Shown one piece after another: positions 1 to 10,090 of a stretch of DNA of 48,918 nucleotides. The position numbers were made by a program, and so were the translations under genes. The stretch lies in the NCBI GenBank assembly GCA_017469745.1, contig JAFUFS010000031.1, positions 1 to 48,918 on the forward strand, read 5' to 3'. The notes under the pieces are model-generated. The model saw nothing but the letters and a program-made list of their open reading frames with translations, had not been told where the DNA came from and ran no database searches. Source of the stretch: Bacteroidales bacterium (GTDB taxonomy: Bacteria; Bacteroidota; Bacteroidia; Bacteroidales; UBA932). How positions within the stretch are numbered: position 1 is the first letter of the stretch; the number at the start of each line of letters is the position of its first letter.

Positions 1-140
1 CCTGATGGACTACTATGTTCAATTGCACAGAATGTAAGGAACCGCCGTATGCCGAACGGCACGTACGGTGGTGTGAGAGGTCGGAAAACAAAGAAAGTAG
101 GAAGAAAACTCCGAAACTCTTTGTTTTCCTCCTACTCGAT
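1..140 (+). mobile_element. Group II intron, 3' end (domains V and VI)
   Basis: The first 140 bases hold the catalytic 3' end of a group II intron; the rest lies outside the window. Domain V folds at 41-72: the 5' strand 41-49 pairs with 64-72, an upper stem 50-53/58-61 is capped by a GAAC loop, and a two-base CG bulge sits at 62-63. The triad position reads CGC (43-45) with a G-U wobble (44/69), as in group IIC and related bacterial introns. Domain VI is a 14-bp stem (96-109 with 123-136, one mismatch). The intron ends in the typical CCTACTCGAT at 131-140, with A134 the likely branch point. The maturase gene is not in view. Any reading frame across this stretch is not a real protein. Confidence 0.85.
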
Positions 141-185
141 TGGAATATTATTTGTTACTTTGCATCGTATTCAAATTTGTTTATC

Positions 186-602
186 ATGACCATGACCAGA
201 AGGTTTCTTGTTTTGCTCGTTCTTGCTTTCTTGTCAGTTTCCGTTTCTTACGCTCAGAATAGTGCGCGGAAATCGGAGAAGAAGGCCTCTATAGCTTTGG
301 ATTCTACTGTGGCACGTCTCGGAGTCTTTCCCAAAAGCGATTCAAAGAGAACAACTGTTTACACTTTCAAGAACGTCGGTAATGACAAACTTGTTTTTTA
401 CGATGGAGGAGGTGATTGTGGATGCATCACCGTCAGCTATCCTGACAAACCGATAAAGCCTGGAAAGAAGGGTAAGATCATCGTAACCTATAACGGCCAT
501 AACATCAGTCCGGGAAAATTCAACCGTAAAATCTATTTTGCCGTGAGTGGAAAGCCGCAACAGTTTATACTTCGGCTTACAGGCGAGATGACCAAAAATT
601 GA
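186..602 (+). CDS. DUF1573 family exported protein
   Basis: A 138-residue protein with an N-terminal signal peptide (hydrophobic stretch about residues 6-20, cleavage near SYAQ) followed by a single DUF1573 domain. The domain signature is visible: an F-x-N-x-G segment (TFKNVGNDKL), a glycine-rich CGCITVSYP motif, PIKPGKKGKIIVTY, and a closing LRLTGEM. DUF1573 is an immunoglobulin-like fold common in Bacteroidota envelope proteins, and its function is unknown. The start at 186 was chosen because the signal peptide begins there; the frame is open further upstream, but that part reads through the group II intron. The intron ends only 45 bases before the start codon, so it may have displaced or supplied the original promoter. 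Confidence 0.85.
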   Translation: MTMTRRFLVLLVLAFLSVSVSYAQNSARKSEKKASIALDSTVARLGVFPKSDSKRTTVYTFKNVGNDKLVFYDGGGDCGCITVSYPDKPIKPGKKGKIIVTYNGHNISPGKFNRKIYFAVSGKPQQFILRLTGEMTKN

Positions 603-609
603 CCTGTGA

Positions 610-641
610 TTTGCGCAATTGAAAAATTTGTACTAATTTAG
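610..641 (+). promoter_or_regulatory. Candidate promoter of the OmpA-type porin gene
   Basis: TTTG at 610-613 and TAATTTAG at 634-641 are separated by 20 bases, matching the Bacteroidota vegetative promoter (TTTG, 19-21 bases, TAnnTTTG) with one mismatch in the -7 box. The start codon at 677 leaves a leader of about 30 bases. Confidence 0.5.
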
Positions 642-676
642 CAAAACTAAATGCGCAATTTATATTCATTACTATC

Positions 677-1753
677 ATGAAACGTATAATCGCTATTCTT
701 GCAAGCGTCGTTCTCGTCGCTTCGCTTTCTGTTGCTAATGCACAGAAGAAGGATTTTGATCCGTACTGGTTCCTGCAGCTTCAGGCTGGTGCTGCTGAGA
801 CCATCGGTGAGACCAACTGGACTGACCTTCTTTCTCCGTCCGGAGCTGTCTCCCTCGGCTATCAGTTCTCACCCGTGTTCGCTGCCAGGCTTAACGTCAA
901 TGGTTGGCAGGGCAAGGGTGCTATCAACACCGGTAGCGCTCAGGTCTACAAGTACAACTATGTAGAGGGTGCAGTCGACCTCATGGCTGACCTCGCCTCT
1001 CTCTTCGCCGGCTACAAGTTCGACCGTACCATCAATCCTTACATCTTCGGTGGTGTCGGTGCCAACTACGCTTTCGGCAACGATGAGGCCAACGCTCTCA
1101 AGGCTAAGTTCCCTGCTGAGAACTACCTCTGGGATGGCAGCAGCATTTCTCCCGCCCTCAGGGCCGGTCTCGGATTCAACATCAGGCTTTCCGACGCTGT
1201 CGCTCTCAACCTCGAAGGCAACACCAGCTTCATCAACGACCACTTCAACTCTAAGGTCGGTTCCAAGGCTGACTTCCAGATCAAGGCCCTCGCCGGTCTG
1301 ACCTTCAGCTTCGGTAAGGCAAAGCCCGCACCCGCTCCCGTCGTCGTTCCCGCACCTGCACCCGCACCGGTCCGCGAACCCGAACCTGCACCCGTCGTGA
1401 AGGAGGAGCCCGTGATTGTCGAGCCTGCTTTCGAGTCACTCCAGCGCAACATCCTCTTCGTCATCAACAAGTGGGACATCCGTCCTAGCGAGCAGCTCAA
1501 GATCGACGAGATCGTCGCAGCCCTCAAGGACAACCCTGGCACCAAGGTCCGCATCTCCGGTTACGCTGACAAGGCCACCGGTACTGCCAAGAGGAACCAG
1601 TTCCTCTCCGAGAAGAGGTCTGAGATCGTCGCCCAGGCTATCGTTGACGCCGGTATCGACAAGGATAGGATCATCACTGAGTACTTCGGTGACACTGTCA
1701 ATCCTTTCGAGACTCCTGAGCTCAACCGTGTTGCAGTCTGCCTCGTCAAGTAA
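677..1753 (+). CDS. OmpA-family outer membrane porin with peptidoglycan-binding domain
   Basis: A 358-residue outer-membrane protein. A signal peptide (about residues 1-22, ending ANAQ) precedes an N-terminal beta-barrel of roughly 190 residues with alternating hydrophobic strands. A Pro/Ala/Val-rich linker (about residues 215-250, PAPAP repeats) leads to a C-terminal OmpA domain (about 255-358). That domain shows the peptidoglycan-binding core ISGYADKATGTAKRN followed by LSEKRSEIV, with the conserved Asp and Arg. Known role of the family: anchoring the outer membrane to peptidoglycan, with weak porin activity. The coding region is rich in GTC, CTC and ACC codons, which suggests high expression. 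It has its own promoter and terminator, so it is probably monocistronic. Confidence 0.92.
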   Translation: MKRIIAILASVVLVASLSVANAQKKDFDPYWFLQLQAGAAETIGETNWTDLLSPSGAVSLGYQFSPVFAARLNVNGWQGKGAINTGSAQVYKYNYVEGAVDLMADLASLFAGYKFDRTINPYIFGGVGANYAFGNDEANALKAKFPAENYLWDGSSISPALRAGLGFNIRLSDAVALNLEGNTSFINDHFNSKVGSKADFQIKALAGLTFSFGKAKPAPAPVVVPAPAPAPVREPEPAPVVKEEPVIVEPAFESLQRNILFVINKWDIRPSEQLKIDEIVAALKDNPGTKVRISGYADKATGTAKRNQFLSEKRSEIVAQAIVDAGIDKDRIITEYFGDTVNPFETPELNRVAVCLVK

Positions 1754-1774
1754 GATTTTACTAACAGATAATAG

Positions 1775-1808
1775 AAGGCAAGTCGTTGTCAAAACGGCTT
1801 GCCTTTTT
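1775..1808 (+). terminator. Rho-independent terminator after the OmpA-type gene
   Basis: A 12-bp stem (1776-1787 with 1793-1804, one G-T wobble) with a short loop is followed by a T run at 1804-1808. It lies 22 bases after the stop codon and separates the porin gene from the atp operon. Confidence 0.85.
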
Positions 1809-1855
1809 CATATTTTGGGAAATATTGAGTAACTTGGCCTAAAATTTACAGCTAG

Positions 1856-3377
<1,522 letters not shown>

Positions 3378-3379
<2 letters not shown>

Positions 3380-3442
3380 ATTCTTCGCTTCGCTCAGAAT
3401 GACATTTCATCAGAATGACATTTCATCAGAATGGCTATTCAT
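3378..3442 (+). repeat. Intergenic repeat, copy A, with 16-bp tandem units overlapping the atpC start
   Basis: Starting at the atpD stop, the sequence reads GATTCTTCGCTTCGCT, then CAGAATGACATTTCAT at 3395-3410, an identical unit at 3411-3426, and a diverged third unit at 3427-3442. The third unit contains the atpC start codon (3431). The first part matches the repeats at 9834-9884 and 11468-11553. Confidence 0.8.
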
Positions 3443-3676
3443 TTGGAAATAATATCTCCTGAGGGGAAGATCCTTTGCCAGGATACTGACAGGGTGGAAC
3501 TTCCTGGCGTCAACGGCAGGTTCGTGGTTCTGAAGGATCACGCACCCCTGGTGTCTTCCCTTGTTGAGGGAGAGATAGTCTTCGGGATCTCAGAGGGCAA
3601 GGACGGCGTCGTGCCGATCTTCTCGGGATTTGTGGAGGTCTGTGAAAATCATGTAATTGCGTGCGTGGAGGTATGA
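3431..3676 (+). CDS. atpC: F1Fo ATP synthase subunit epsilon (short form)
   Basis: An 81-residue epsilon subunit made of only the N-terminal beta-sandwich (IISPEGKIL, VELPGVNGRFVVLKDHAPLVS, FSGFVEV). The C-terminal helical hairpin that inhibits ATP hydrolysis in longer epsilon subunits (about 130-140 residues) is absent; such short forms are common in Bacteroidota. The start lies in the third unit of a 16-bp tandem repeat, and the two upstream units also contain in-frame or near-frame ATG triplets. The stop overlaps the atpB start by four bases (ATGA), which implies coupled translation. Confidence 0.93.
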   Translation: MAIHLEIISPEGKILCQDTDRVELPGVNGRFVVLKDHAPLVSSLVEGEIVFGISEGKDGVVPIFSGFVEVCENHVIACVEV

Positions 3677-4731
3677 AATTCCTGAAATACATACTAGTCA
3701 TGCTGATGATCCTTCCGTTCCAGGCGCGTGCCCTCGCGCAGGAGGATACCGAAGTCGATCTCGACATGGATGAATATCTCTACGGCCATGTCCGCGATTC
3801 CTACGAATGGCACATCACCACCATCAACGGCAAGCCGGTGAGCATCCCGCTCCCTGTGATAGTCATAAGCAAGGCGGGAAGCGGAGTCCATGTCTTCTCT
3901 TCAAAGCATCTTGAGGAAGGGGAGTACAAGGGGTTCAGCATCGCAACTTCAGGAAAATACGAGAACAAGATAGTCGAGAAGGGACCCGGAGGGGCAGAGA
4001 TCCGTCCGTGGGATTTCTCTATAACGAAGAATGTCCTTGGCCTGCTGATCAACAGCGCCATCCTTCTTCTCATCGTCCTTGGCACTGCTAGATGGTACCG
4101 TAAGCATGACGCAACCCAGGAGGCTCCCAAGGGCGGAGTCGGAATCATGGAGATGATGGTTTCTATGGTTGAGGATGATATCATAAAGGATTGTGTCGGA
4201 GAGGATTACAAGAGGTATTCACCATATCTCCTGACGGCCTTCTTCTTCATATTCATAAACAACCTGATGGGTATCGTGCCCTTCTTCCCGGGCGGAGCCA
4301 ACATCACTGGTAACATCGCGGTGACGCTCGTGCTCGCGTTGTTCACCTTCTTCACAGTCAACATATTCGGAAACAAGCATTACTGGAAGGACATCCTCTG
4401 GCCGGACGTGCCGACGTGGCTGAAGGTACCGCTCCCTCTGATGCCGCTCATCGAGATCATAGGTATGTTCACGAAGCCTTTCAGCCTTATGGTCAGGCTT
4501 TTCGCCAACATCCTGGCCGGGCATTTCATGATTCTCGGTGTGGTCGCGGTAATATTCCTTACCGCCAAGATGGGAATTGCCGTCAATGGCGGCCTTACAG
4601 TGGTGGCGGTGATTCTCGGCGTCTTCATGGACTGCCTCGAAATCCTCGTGGCGTTCATCCAGGCTTATGTGTTCACGATGCTTTCGGCGGTCTTCATCGG
4701 ACTGTCGAGGCAGAAAGCAGAAACTAATTAA
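3673..4731 (+). CDS. atpB: F1Fo ATP synthase subunit a
   Basis: The membrane stator subunit a (352 residues), which forms the ion half-channels next to the c-ring. It has an N-terminal signal-like segment (MKFLKYILVMLMILPF) and a long soluble extension of about 110 residues before the membrane part, a known Bacteroidota trait. Five or so transmembrane helices follow. The essential arginine sits in SLMVRLFANILAGHF, and the last helices contain the conserved EILVAFIQAYVFTML. ATG at 3673, which overlaps the atpC stop, is chosen over an upstream in-frame GTG at 3661. Confidence 0.95.
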   Translation: MKFLKYILVMLMILPFQARALAQEDTEVDLDMDEYLYGHVRDSYEWHITTINGKPVSIPLPVIVISKAGSGVHVFSSKHLEEGEYKGFSIATSGKYENKIVEKGPGGAEIRPWDFSITKNVLGLLINSAILLLIVLGTARWYRKHDATQEAPKGGVGIMEMMVSMVEDDIIKDCVGEDYKRYSPYLLTAFFFIFINNLMGIVPFFPGGANITGNIAVTLVLALFTFFTVNIFGNKHYWKDILWPDVPTWLKVPLPLMPLIEIIGMFTKPFSLMVRLFANILAGHFMILGVVAVIFLTAKMGIAVNGGLTVVAVILGVFMDCLEILVAFIQAYVFTMLSAVFIGLSRQKAETN

Positions 4732-4750
4732 TTTTTAAAACAATAGAATT

Positions 4751-4996
4751 ATGTTCCCTTTAGCATTCTTACTTCAGGCAGGTATTTCCCTGGGTGTCCT
4801 CGGAAAGGCTTTCGGAGCTGCAGTTGCAGCTTTCGCCGCAGCTTTCGGTATCGGAAAGATCGGTAAGGCTTCCCTCGAGGCCGGTGCCCGCCAGCCTGAG
4901 CAGGCCGGTCATTACCGTATGACCGCCATCATCGTCAGCGCCCTCATCGAAGGTGCCTGTCTGTTTGCAATTGTCGTCTGCCTTATCGCTAAGTAG
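4751..4996 (+). CDS. atpE: F1Fo ATP synthase subunit c
   Basis: An 81-residue two-helix hairpin that forms the rotor ring. The polar loop has the conserved ARQPEQ, and the ion-binding glutamate lies in the second helix (ALIEGACLFAIV). Compared with the Na+-binding c subunit of Ilyobacter, the first-helix Gln is Ile (GIGKIGKAS) and the residue after Glu is Gly rather than Ser/Thr, so the Na+ ligands are missing and proton coupling is expected (inference). There is a 19-base AT-rich gap after atpB. Confidence 0.95.
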   Translation: MFPLAFLLQAGISLGVLGKAFGAAVAAFAAAFGIGKIGKASLEAGARQPEQAGHYRMTAIIVSALIEGACLFAIVVCLIAK

Positions 4997-4998
4997 AG

Positions 4999-5490
4999 AT
5001 GTCACTCATCACTCCCGATTTCGGTTTGCTCGTCTGGATGACGCTGATTTTCGGCATCGTCTTCTTCGTGCTTGCGAAGTGGGGATTCCCGATGATCACG
5101 GATTCCATCCAGAAAAGGGCTGACAGGATCAATGAGTCCATCCGGCAGGCCAAGGAGGCGGAGGAAAGGCTTCGCAACCTGGCTACGGAGCAGGCTGCCA
5201 TCATCGAAGAGGCCAGCAAGGAGCAGACACGCATCCTCAAGGAGGCTGCTTCCGCCCGTGACAAGATGCTTGAACAGGCAAAGGCACAGGCCCGTGACGA
5301 GGCTGCCAAGATCATCGACCAGGCCAGGGTCCAGATTGCAGCTGAAAAGGAAAGCGCTATGAGGGATATCCGCAAGGAGGTCGCTCTGCTATCCGTCAGC
5401 GTGGCTGAGAAAGTCCTCAGGAAGGATCTTGATTCCGATGAGGGCCGCAGCGAACTGGTCAGCCGTTTTGTTGACGAACTCAGGTCATGA
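4999..5490 (+). CDS. atpF: F1Fo ATP synthase subunit b
   Basis: Peripheral-stalk subunit b (163 residues). One transmembrane helix near the N-terminus (LLVWMTLIFGIVFFVLAKWGF) is followed by a long charged coiled coil rich in Ala, Glu, Lys and Arg (RADRINESIRQAKEAEER onward) and the C-terminal region that binds delta (VAEKVLRKDL). It starts two bases after the atpE stop and overlaps atpH by four bases. Confidence 0.95.
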   Translation: MSLITPDFGLLVWMTLIFGIVFFVLAKWGFPMITDSIQKRADRINESIRQAKEAEERLRNLATEQAAIIEEASKEQTRILKEAASARDKMLEQAKAQARDEAAKIIDQARVQIAAEKESAMRDIRKEVALLSVSVAEKVLRKDLDSDEGRSELVSRFVDELRS

Positions 5491-6071
5491 ACACAGGAAT
5501 CATCGCTTCACGTTATGCTTCGGCGCTCCTGAAACTGGTCGATGAGACCGGCGGAGGAGAGACCGTGGTGAGTCAGGTGGAGATCTTGAGCAATGCTCTC
5601 GATGCCATGCCTGATCTCAGGCGTGCCATCGGTGATTCGAAATCCGTCTCAGCAGAGAGCAAGGTATCCCTCTTCGAGGCAGTCTTGGGTGAGATGCCGA
5701 ACACTGTCATGGCTCCGGAACTCAGGAAATTCATAGAACTCCTGATACGGAACGGAAGGATAGCGGATTGCAGGCTTGTTTTCAACAGCTTTGTCTCGAT
5801 GTACTACAAGTCCCGGGGCATTGTGCGCGGACGGCTCATCCTCCCTTTCCCTGCAGAATCCTCGGCTTCAGCCAGGGATCTTGAGGCTTCCCTGAAGGAC
5901 ATGATCGCATCAAAGACAGGCAAGAAGCTCCTTTTGAAGACCGAAGTGGACGATTCCCTGATCGGAGGGTTCGTCCTCGAGGTCGAAGACCAGCTGCTGG
6001 ACGCTTCCGTGTCCCACCAGCTGGAGATAATCAAGCGGCAGTTCATTGAACGCAACCGCAGAATAGTTTAG
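5487..6071 (+). CDS. atpH: F1Fo ATP synthase subunit delta
   Basis: The delta (OSCP) subunit (194 residues), which links the b stalk to the alpha3-beta3 head. Visible features are the N-terminal helical bundle starting [13 protein letters not shown], the central [11 protein letters not shown], and the C-terminal segment [20 protein letters not shown], which carries the conserved DxxxxGG stretch. The start codon overlaps the atpF stop (ATGA), so translation is probably coupled. Confidence 0.94.
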   Translation: MNTGIIASRYASALLKLVDETGGGETVVSQVEILSNALDAMPDLRRAIGDSKSVSAESKVSLFEAVLGEMPNTVMAPELRKFIELLIRNGRIADCRLVFNSFVSMYYKSRGIVRGRLILPFPAESSASARDLEASLKDMIASKTGKKLLLKTEVDDSLIGGFVLEVEDQLLDASVSHQLEIIKRQFIERNRRIV

Positions 6072-6076
6072 TTTTT

Positions 6077-7663
6077 ATGGCGCAGAACAACAATATCAAA
6101 CCAAGCGAGATTTCTGAGGTGCTCCTCAGGCAGCTTAAGGACATCGACACTTCCTTGCATTTCGAAGAGATAGGCAAGGTTCTTCAGGTCAGCGACGGTG
6201 TGGCTAGGATGTACGGCCTCACTAATGCCGAGGCCGGAGAGCTTCTCGAGTTCGAGAGCGGAGTCATGGGTGTCGTGATGAATCTCGAGCAGGACAATGT
6301 GGGAGCCGTTCTTCTCGGCCCTACGGATGAGGTCAAGGAAGGAATGACGGTCCGCCGCACAGGGCGTATCGCTTCCATCAAGGTGGGTGAGTCCATGCTC
6401 GGCCGCGTGGTGGATCCACTGGGAGTTCCGCTTGACGGACTCGGAAACATCGAAGGCGATCTGACCGAGATGCCCCTTGAGCGCAAGGCTCCGGGGGTGG
6501 TCTACCGTCAGCCGGTTACGGAACCTCTCCAGACCGGTCTAAAGGCCATCGATGCCATGATTCCGATCGGCCGCGGACAGAGGGAGCTCATCATCGGAGA
6601 CCGTCAGACCGGGAAGACTGCGATCGCCATCGACACGATCATCAACCAGAGGTCCTGCTACCAGGCCGGCAAGCCTGTTTACTGCATCTACGTGGCTGTG
6701 GGCCAGAAAGGTTCCACGGTGGCCAACATAGTCGAGACCCTTCGCGCCAAAGGGGCCATGGACTACACCGTGGTTGTCGCTGCCACCGCAGCAGATCCTG
6801 CTGCCCTCCAGTACTTTGCACCATTCGCCGGAGCCGCCATCGGAGAGTATTTCCGTGACACGGGCCGTTCCGCCCTCGTTGTCTATGACGACCTTTCGAA
6901 ACAGGCCGTTGCCTACAGGGAGGTTTCGCTTATCCTTCACAGGCCTTCAGGCCGTGAGGCTTACCCTGGAGATGTCTTCTATCTCCACTCCAGGCTTCTT
7001 GAGAGGGCTGCAAAGATAATCGACCAGCAGGATGTCGCCGAACACATGAACGACCTCCCGGATTCCTTGAAAGGCAAGGTGAAGGCAGGTGGTTCGCTCA
7101 CCGCCCTTCCGATCATCGAGACCCAGGCCGGTGACGTCAGCGCCTACATTCCGACCAACGTGATTTCCATTACGGACGGACAGATCTATCTCGAATCCGG
7201 TCTCTTCAACCAGGGACAGCGTCCGGCCATCAATGTGGGTATCTCGGTTTCCCGAGTCGGAGGTTCCGCCCAGGTCAAGTCGATGAAAAAGGTCGCAGGT
7301 ACCTTGAAGATCGATCAGGCCCAGTACAATGAGCTTGAGTCATTCTCGAAGTTTTCTTCGGACATGGACAAGGTGACTGCCATGGCTCTTGACAAGGGAC
7401 GTAAGAACAACAGGCTCCTGATCCAGGCACAGTATTCACCGATGCCTGTCGGGGAGCAGGTGGCGATCCTCTATTGCGGTACGCATGCGTTGATGAGCGA
7501 GATTGGAATCGACAAGGTGGAGGAATTCCAGAACCAGTTCCTGGACAGGATGAGGGCTACCCATCAGGATGTCTTGGAGCAGCTTGAGTCCGGGAAGATC
7601 AGCGACGAGATCATAAAGGTCATCGAGGACACTGCTGCGGCAGTGGCCAAATCACTTGTCTGA
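6077..7663 (+). CDS. atpA: F1Fo ATP synthase subunit alpha
   Basis: The regulatory nucleotide-binding subunit of F1 (528 residues). The P-loop [13 protein letters not shown] lies at about residue 175, the visible signature [14 protein letters not shown] at about 380, and the N-terminal crown domain covers about residues 30-95. Length and order match Bacteroidota homologues. Its stop TGA shares one base with the atpG start (TGATG). Confidence 0.97.
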   Translation: MAQNNNIKPSEISEVLLRQLKDIDTSLHFEEIGKVLQVSDGVARMYGLTNAEAGELLEFESGVMGVVMNLEQDNVGAVLLGPTDEVKEGMTVRRTGRIASIKVGESMLGRVVDPLGVPLDGLGNIEGDLTEMPLERKAPGVVYRQPVTEPLQTGLKAIDAMIPIGRGQRELIIGDRQTGKTAIAIDTIINQRSCYQAGKPVYCIYVAVGQKGSTVANIVETLRAKGAMDYTVVVAATAADPAALQYFAPFAGAAIGEYFRDTGRSALVVYDDLSKQAVAYREVSLILHRPSGREAYPGDVFYLHSRLLERAAKIIDQQDVAEHMNDLPDSLKGKVKAGGSLTALPIIETQAGDVSAYIPTNVISITDGQIYLESGLFNQGQRPAINVGISVSRVGGSAQVKSMKKVAGTLKIDQAQYNELESFSKFSSDMDKVTAMALDKGRKNNRLLIQAQYSPMPVGEQVAILYCGTHALMSEIGIDKVEEFQNQFLDRMRATHQDVLEQLESGKISDEIIKVIEDTAAAVAKSLV

Positions 7664-8631
7664 TGGCTTCTTTAAGGGAAATAAAGGGTAGGATTGCTTC
7701 GGTCGGCAGTACGCTGAAGATCACTTCGGCGATGAAGCTCGTGGCTTCGGCGAAGCTGCGTAAGGCGCAGCAGGCGATCGGGAATATGCTGCCGTACGAG
7801 AACCATCTTTATCGCATCCTGCTCGACCTGATGTCCACCGGAATGTCACTTGCCGACCGGCAGTCAGGGCCCGACCGAGTCCAATATCGCTACGCTTCGG
7901 CTGGTTCAGTGTTGTTACAGGCAAGGCCGGTGGGGAAGGTGGCGATAGTGGCGTTTTCGTCGAATTCGTCACTCTGCGGCGCATTCAACGCCAATTCGAT
8001 CCGCGAGACCCACGCCGTTATCAATGAATATCGTGCCGCGGGCCTCCAGGATGTGGACATTACAGTCTATTCAGTTGGCCGCAAGATGCAGGAAGCCATG
8101 AAGAAGGCAGGATTCACCTCTCCCGCCGACTTCTCCAAGATGGCGGAGCACCCTAGTTATGAAGCGGCTTCCTCCCTGGCTCAGGAACTTCTTGACGGTT
8201 ATGTCCAAGGCCGTTTCGACAAGGTGGAGCTGGTCTACAACCATTTCAAATCCACCTCATCCCAGGTCGTCACCCGCAAGACCTATCTTCCGCTTGACCT
8301 CTCCGAAGGCCCTGAGACCTTGAATGCTGGGAAACGCCCTGAGGTCATGGAGGAGGATATGCCGCGCCCGAAGAATCCTGAAGACCTCATCATAGAGCCT
8401 TCTCCTGAAGAGCTGATGGAGTCTCTGCTGCCGAAGGTAGTCCGCTTGAGGATATTCACAACCCTGCTGGACAACAATGCCGCCGAGCATGCCGCCCGCA
8501 CGGTGGCCATGCAGACTGCGACCGACAACGGCAACGACCTCCTTCAGGAACTCACCCTCGAGTACAACAAGGGCCGCCAGCAGAAGATCACTTCCGAGAT
8601 CCTCGACATCGTGGGCGGCTCCATGCAATGA
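7663..8631 (+). CDS. atpG: F1Fo ATP synthase subunit gamma
   Basis: The central rotor shaft (322 residues). The N-terminal signature [20 protein letters not shown] and the C-terminal coiled coil (AARTVAMQTATDNGNDLL, then YNKGRQQKITSEILDIVGG) are clear. A charged Pro/Glu-rich insertion of about 35 residues (around 225-260, with PRPKNPEDL and EPSPEEL) and a second insertion near residue 70 make it longer than the roughly 287-residue E. coli protein, as is usual in Bacteroidota. Last ATP synthase gene of the operon; the muramidase gene starts six bases later. Confidence 0.95.
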   Translation: MASLREIKGRIASVGSTLKITSAMKLVASAKLRKAQQAIGNMLPYENHLYRILLDLMSTGMSLADRQSGPDRVQYRYASAGSVLLQARPVGKVAIVAFSSNSSLCGAFNANSIRETHAVINEYRAAGLQDVDITVYSVGRKMQEAMKKAGFTSPADFSKMAEHPSYEAASSLAQELLDGYVQGRFDKVELVYNHFKSTSSQVVTRKTYLPLDLSEGPETLNAGKRPEVMEEDMPRPKNPEDLIIEPSPEELMESLLPKVVRLRIFTTLLDNNAAEHAARTVAMQTATDNGNDLLQELTLEYNKGRQQKITSEILDIVGGSMQ

Positions 8632-8637
8632 TAATCC

Positions 8638-9834
8638 ATGCGTAAACTGCTGATCCTCATCTGCCTGCAATTCGCCTTGGCCGCTTTTGCACAGGGCGGG
8701 GAAGCGTGCCGCGTGGTCCTGGGTGACGAGCGTTTCGATGAATATGTCCCTCATCTTGAAGGGAGGAGGGTGGCTGTCTTCAGCAACCAGTCCGGAATCG
8801 TCGGGGACGTGGTCACGGAATCAGGTTTCGGCCCGCATCTGGTTGACGTCCTGATCAGCAAAGGAATAGACGTCAGATTGATCTTTTCTCCGGAGCATGG
8901 ATTCAGGGGCATTGCAGATGCCGGAGAGAAGGTCTCAGGTGAGACCGATCCCCAGACAGGGGTTGAGATAGTGTCGCTGTACGGAGGCAAGTCTGAAGCT
9001 TCCGCCAGCCTGGACAAATTCGATGTCTTGCTTGTCGACATCCAGGATGTAGGACTCAGGTACTACACCTATTACGTGACCATGTGCCGCCTGATGGCGG
9101 TCTGTGCCAGGGGAGAGAAGAAAGTCATAATTCTGGACCGTCCGAATCCAAACGGTTTCTATGTCGACGGCCCTATCCTCAGGACTGAATACAAATCCGG
9201 AGTCGGGGGGCTTCCGATTCCCACAGTGCACGGGATGACCCTCGGCGAGCTTGCCTTGATGGCCAACGAAGAAGGCTGGCTGGAAGGCGGAATAAAGTGC
9301 GATCTTGAGGTCGTGCCCTGCCTGGGGTACACTCACGGCACCAAATATTCATTGATCATGCCGCCTTCGCCGAACCTGAAGGACATGAGGGCGGTCTATC
9401 TCTATGCTTCCACATGCTACTTCGAGGGTACCGTCGTCTCGCTGGGGCGTGGAACCGACCGGCCTTTCGAGATGTTCGGCCATCCGGACATGAAGGGATA
9501 TTCATTCACCTTCACTCCGCGAAGCGTCCCTGGTGCGAAGAATCCTCCCTTGAAAGACCAGGTCTGCCATGGCGTCGACCTTGGAGAAAAGCCGTTGGAA
9601 GAGATTTGGAATGATGGGATCAATCTTGAATATGTGGTTGAGGCCTACCGTGCGCTTGACATGGGGGAGGCCTTTTTCGGGAAGAACAATTTCTTCGACC
9701 TCCTTGCCGGGGTGGGCTATATCCGGGAGATGATCCTCGAAGGTGCAGGTGCAAGTGAGATCAAGGCCCGGTGGAAGGATGAGGTTGAAGACTTCAAGGC
9801 CAGGAGGCGGCCGTATCTGTTGTACGAGGAGTAG
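8638..9834 (+). CDS. namZ: NamZ-type exo-beta-N-acetylmuramidase (DUF1343)
   Basis: An exported protein of 398 residues (signal peptide about 1-18, LAAFAQG) with one full-length DUF1343 domain. Family hallmarks visible: VFSNQSG, FSPEHGFRG, the VSLYGG-D-DVLLVDIQDVGLRYYTY stretch, DRPNPNG, PTVHGMTLGE and GRGTDRPFE. DUF1343 corresponds to NamZ (GH171), which removes terminal N-acetylmuramic acid from peptidoglycan fragments in Bacillus and Tannerella. It lies six bases after atpG, so it is probably read from the atp transcript; a terminator follows it. The link to ATP synthase is likely only transcriptional. Confidence 0.88.
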   Translation: MRKLLILICLQFALAAFAQGGEACRVVLGDERFDEYVPHLEGRRVAVFSNQSGIVGDVVTESGFGPHLVDVLISKGIDVRLIFSPEHGFRGIADAGEKVSGETDPQTGVEIVSLYGGKSEASASLDKFDVLLVDIQDVGLRYYTYYVTMCRLMAVCARGEKKVIILDRPNPNGFYVDGPILRTEYKSGVGGLPIPTVHGMTLGELALMANEEGWLEGGIKCDLEVVPCLGYTHGTKYSLIMPPSPNLKDMRAVYLYASTCYFEGTVVSLGRGTDRPFEMFGHPDMKGYSFTFTPRSVPGAKNPPLKDQVCHGVDLGEKPLEEIWNDGINLEYVVEAYRALDMGEAFFGKNNFFDLLAGVGYIREMILEGAGASEIKARWKDEVEDFKARRRPYLLYEE

Positions 9835-9884
9835 ATCCTTCACTTCGTTCAGGATGACAATAATATAAGGATGACAATAATAAA
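9834..9884 (+). repeat. Intergenic repeat, copy B, with 17-bp tandem units
   Basis: GATCCTTCACTTCGTT, then CAGGATGACA, begins at the namZ stop and matches copy A at 3378 with a few changes. Its end is then duplicated: a 17-bp unit beginning AGGATGACAATAAT at 9851-9867 is repeated at 9868-9884 with one difference. Confidence 0.75.
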
Positions 9885-9889
9885 AATAT

Positions 9890-9926
9890 AACGGAAGCGT
9901 GTCTCACGACCGGCTTCCGTTTTTTC
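9890..9926 (+). terminator. Terminator of the atp-namZ operon
   Basis: A perfect 9-bp stem (9890-9898 with 9913-9921) around a 14-base loop is followed by T's to 9925. It lies 56 bases after the namZ stop and is the first strong terminator downstream of atpD. From here to the next start at 10091 the sequence is AT-rich. It holds a poor -7-like box (TATATTTA, 10057-10064) and no gene that I can support. Confidence 0.85.
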
Positions 9927-10090
9927 GTTCAATACTTATGATATAACTATTGAGTCAGTTTTTGGTTTATGAGTAAAAAAATTATGTCGATTGAAGATAA
10001 TACCATTTCCGTGCCAAAACGCCTGGCTTTCCTGAAGAAAATGGCATTTTTTTTCTTATATTTACATATTCAATGATTAAACACTAGAAC

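Noticed and set aside
15..185. Upstream extension of the DUF1573 protein
   Set aside because: The extension reads through domains V and VI of the group II intron; the signal peptide starts at 186.
1318..1420. Repetitive Pro/Ala codons in the OmpA-type gene as a DNA repeat
   Set aside because: This is the normal proline-rich linker of OmpA proteins, not a mobile or CRISPR repeat.
3395..3442. CRISPR array
   Set aside because: The units are 16 bases, directly adjacent with no spacers, and no cas genes are present; no CRISPR array was seen anywhere in the window.
9969..10076. A 35-codon open frame between namZ and the oxidoreductase gene
   Set aside because: AT-rich, no homology that I recognise, and it lies where the promoter of the next gene is expected.
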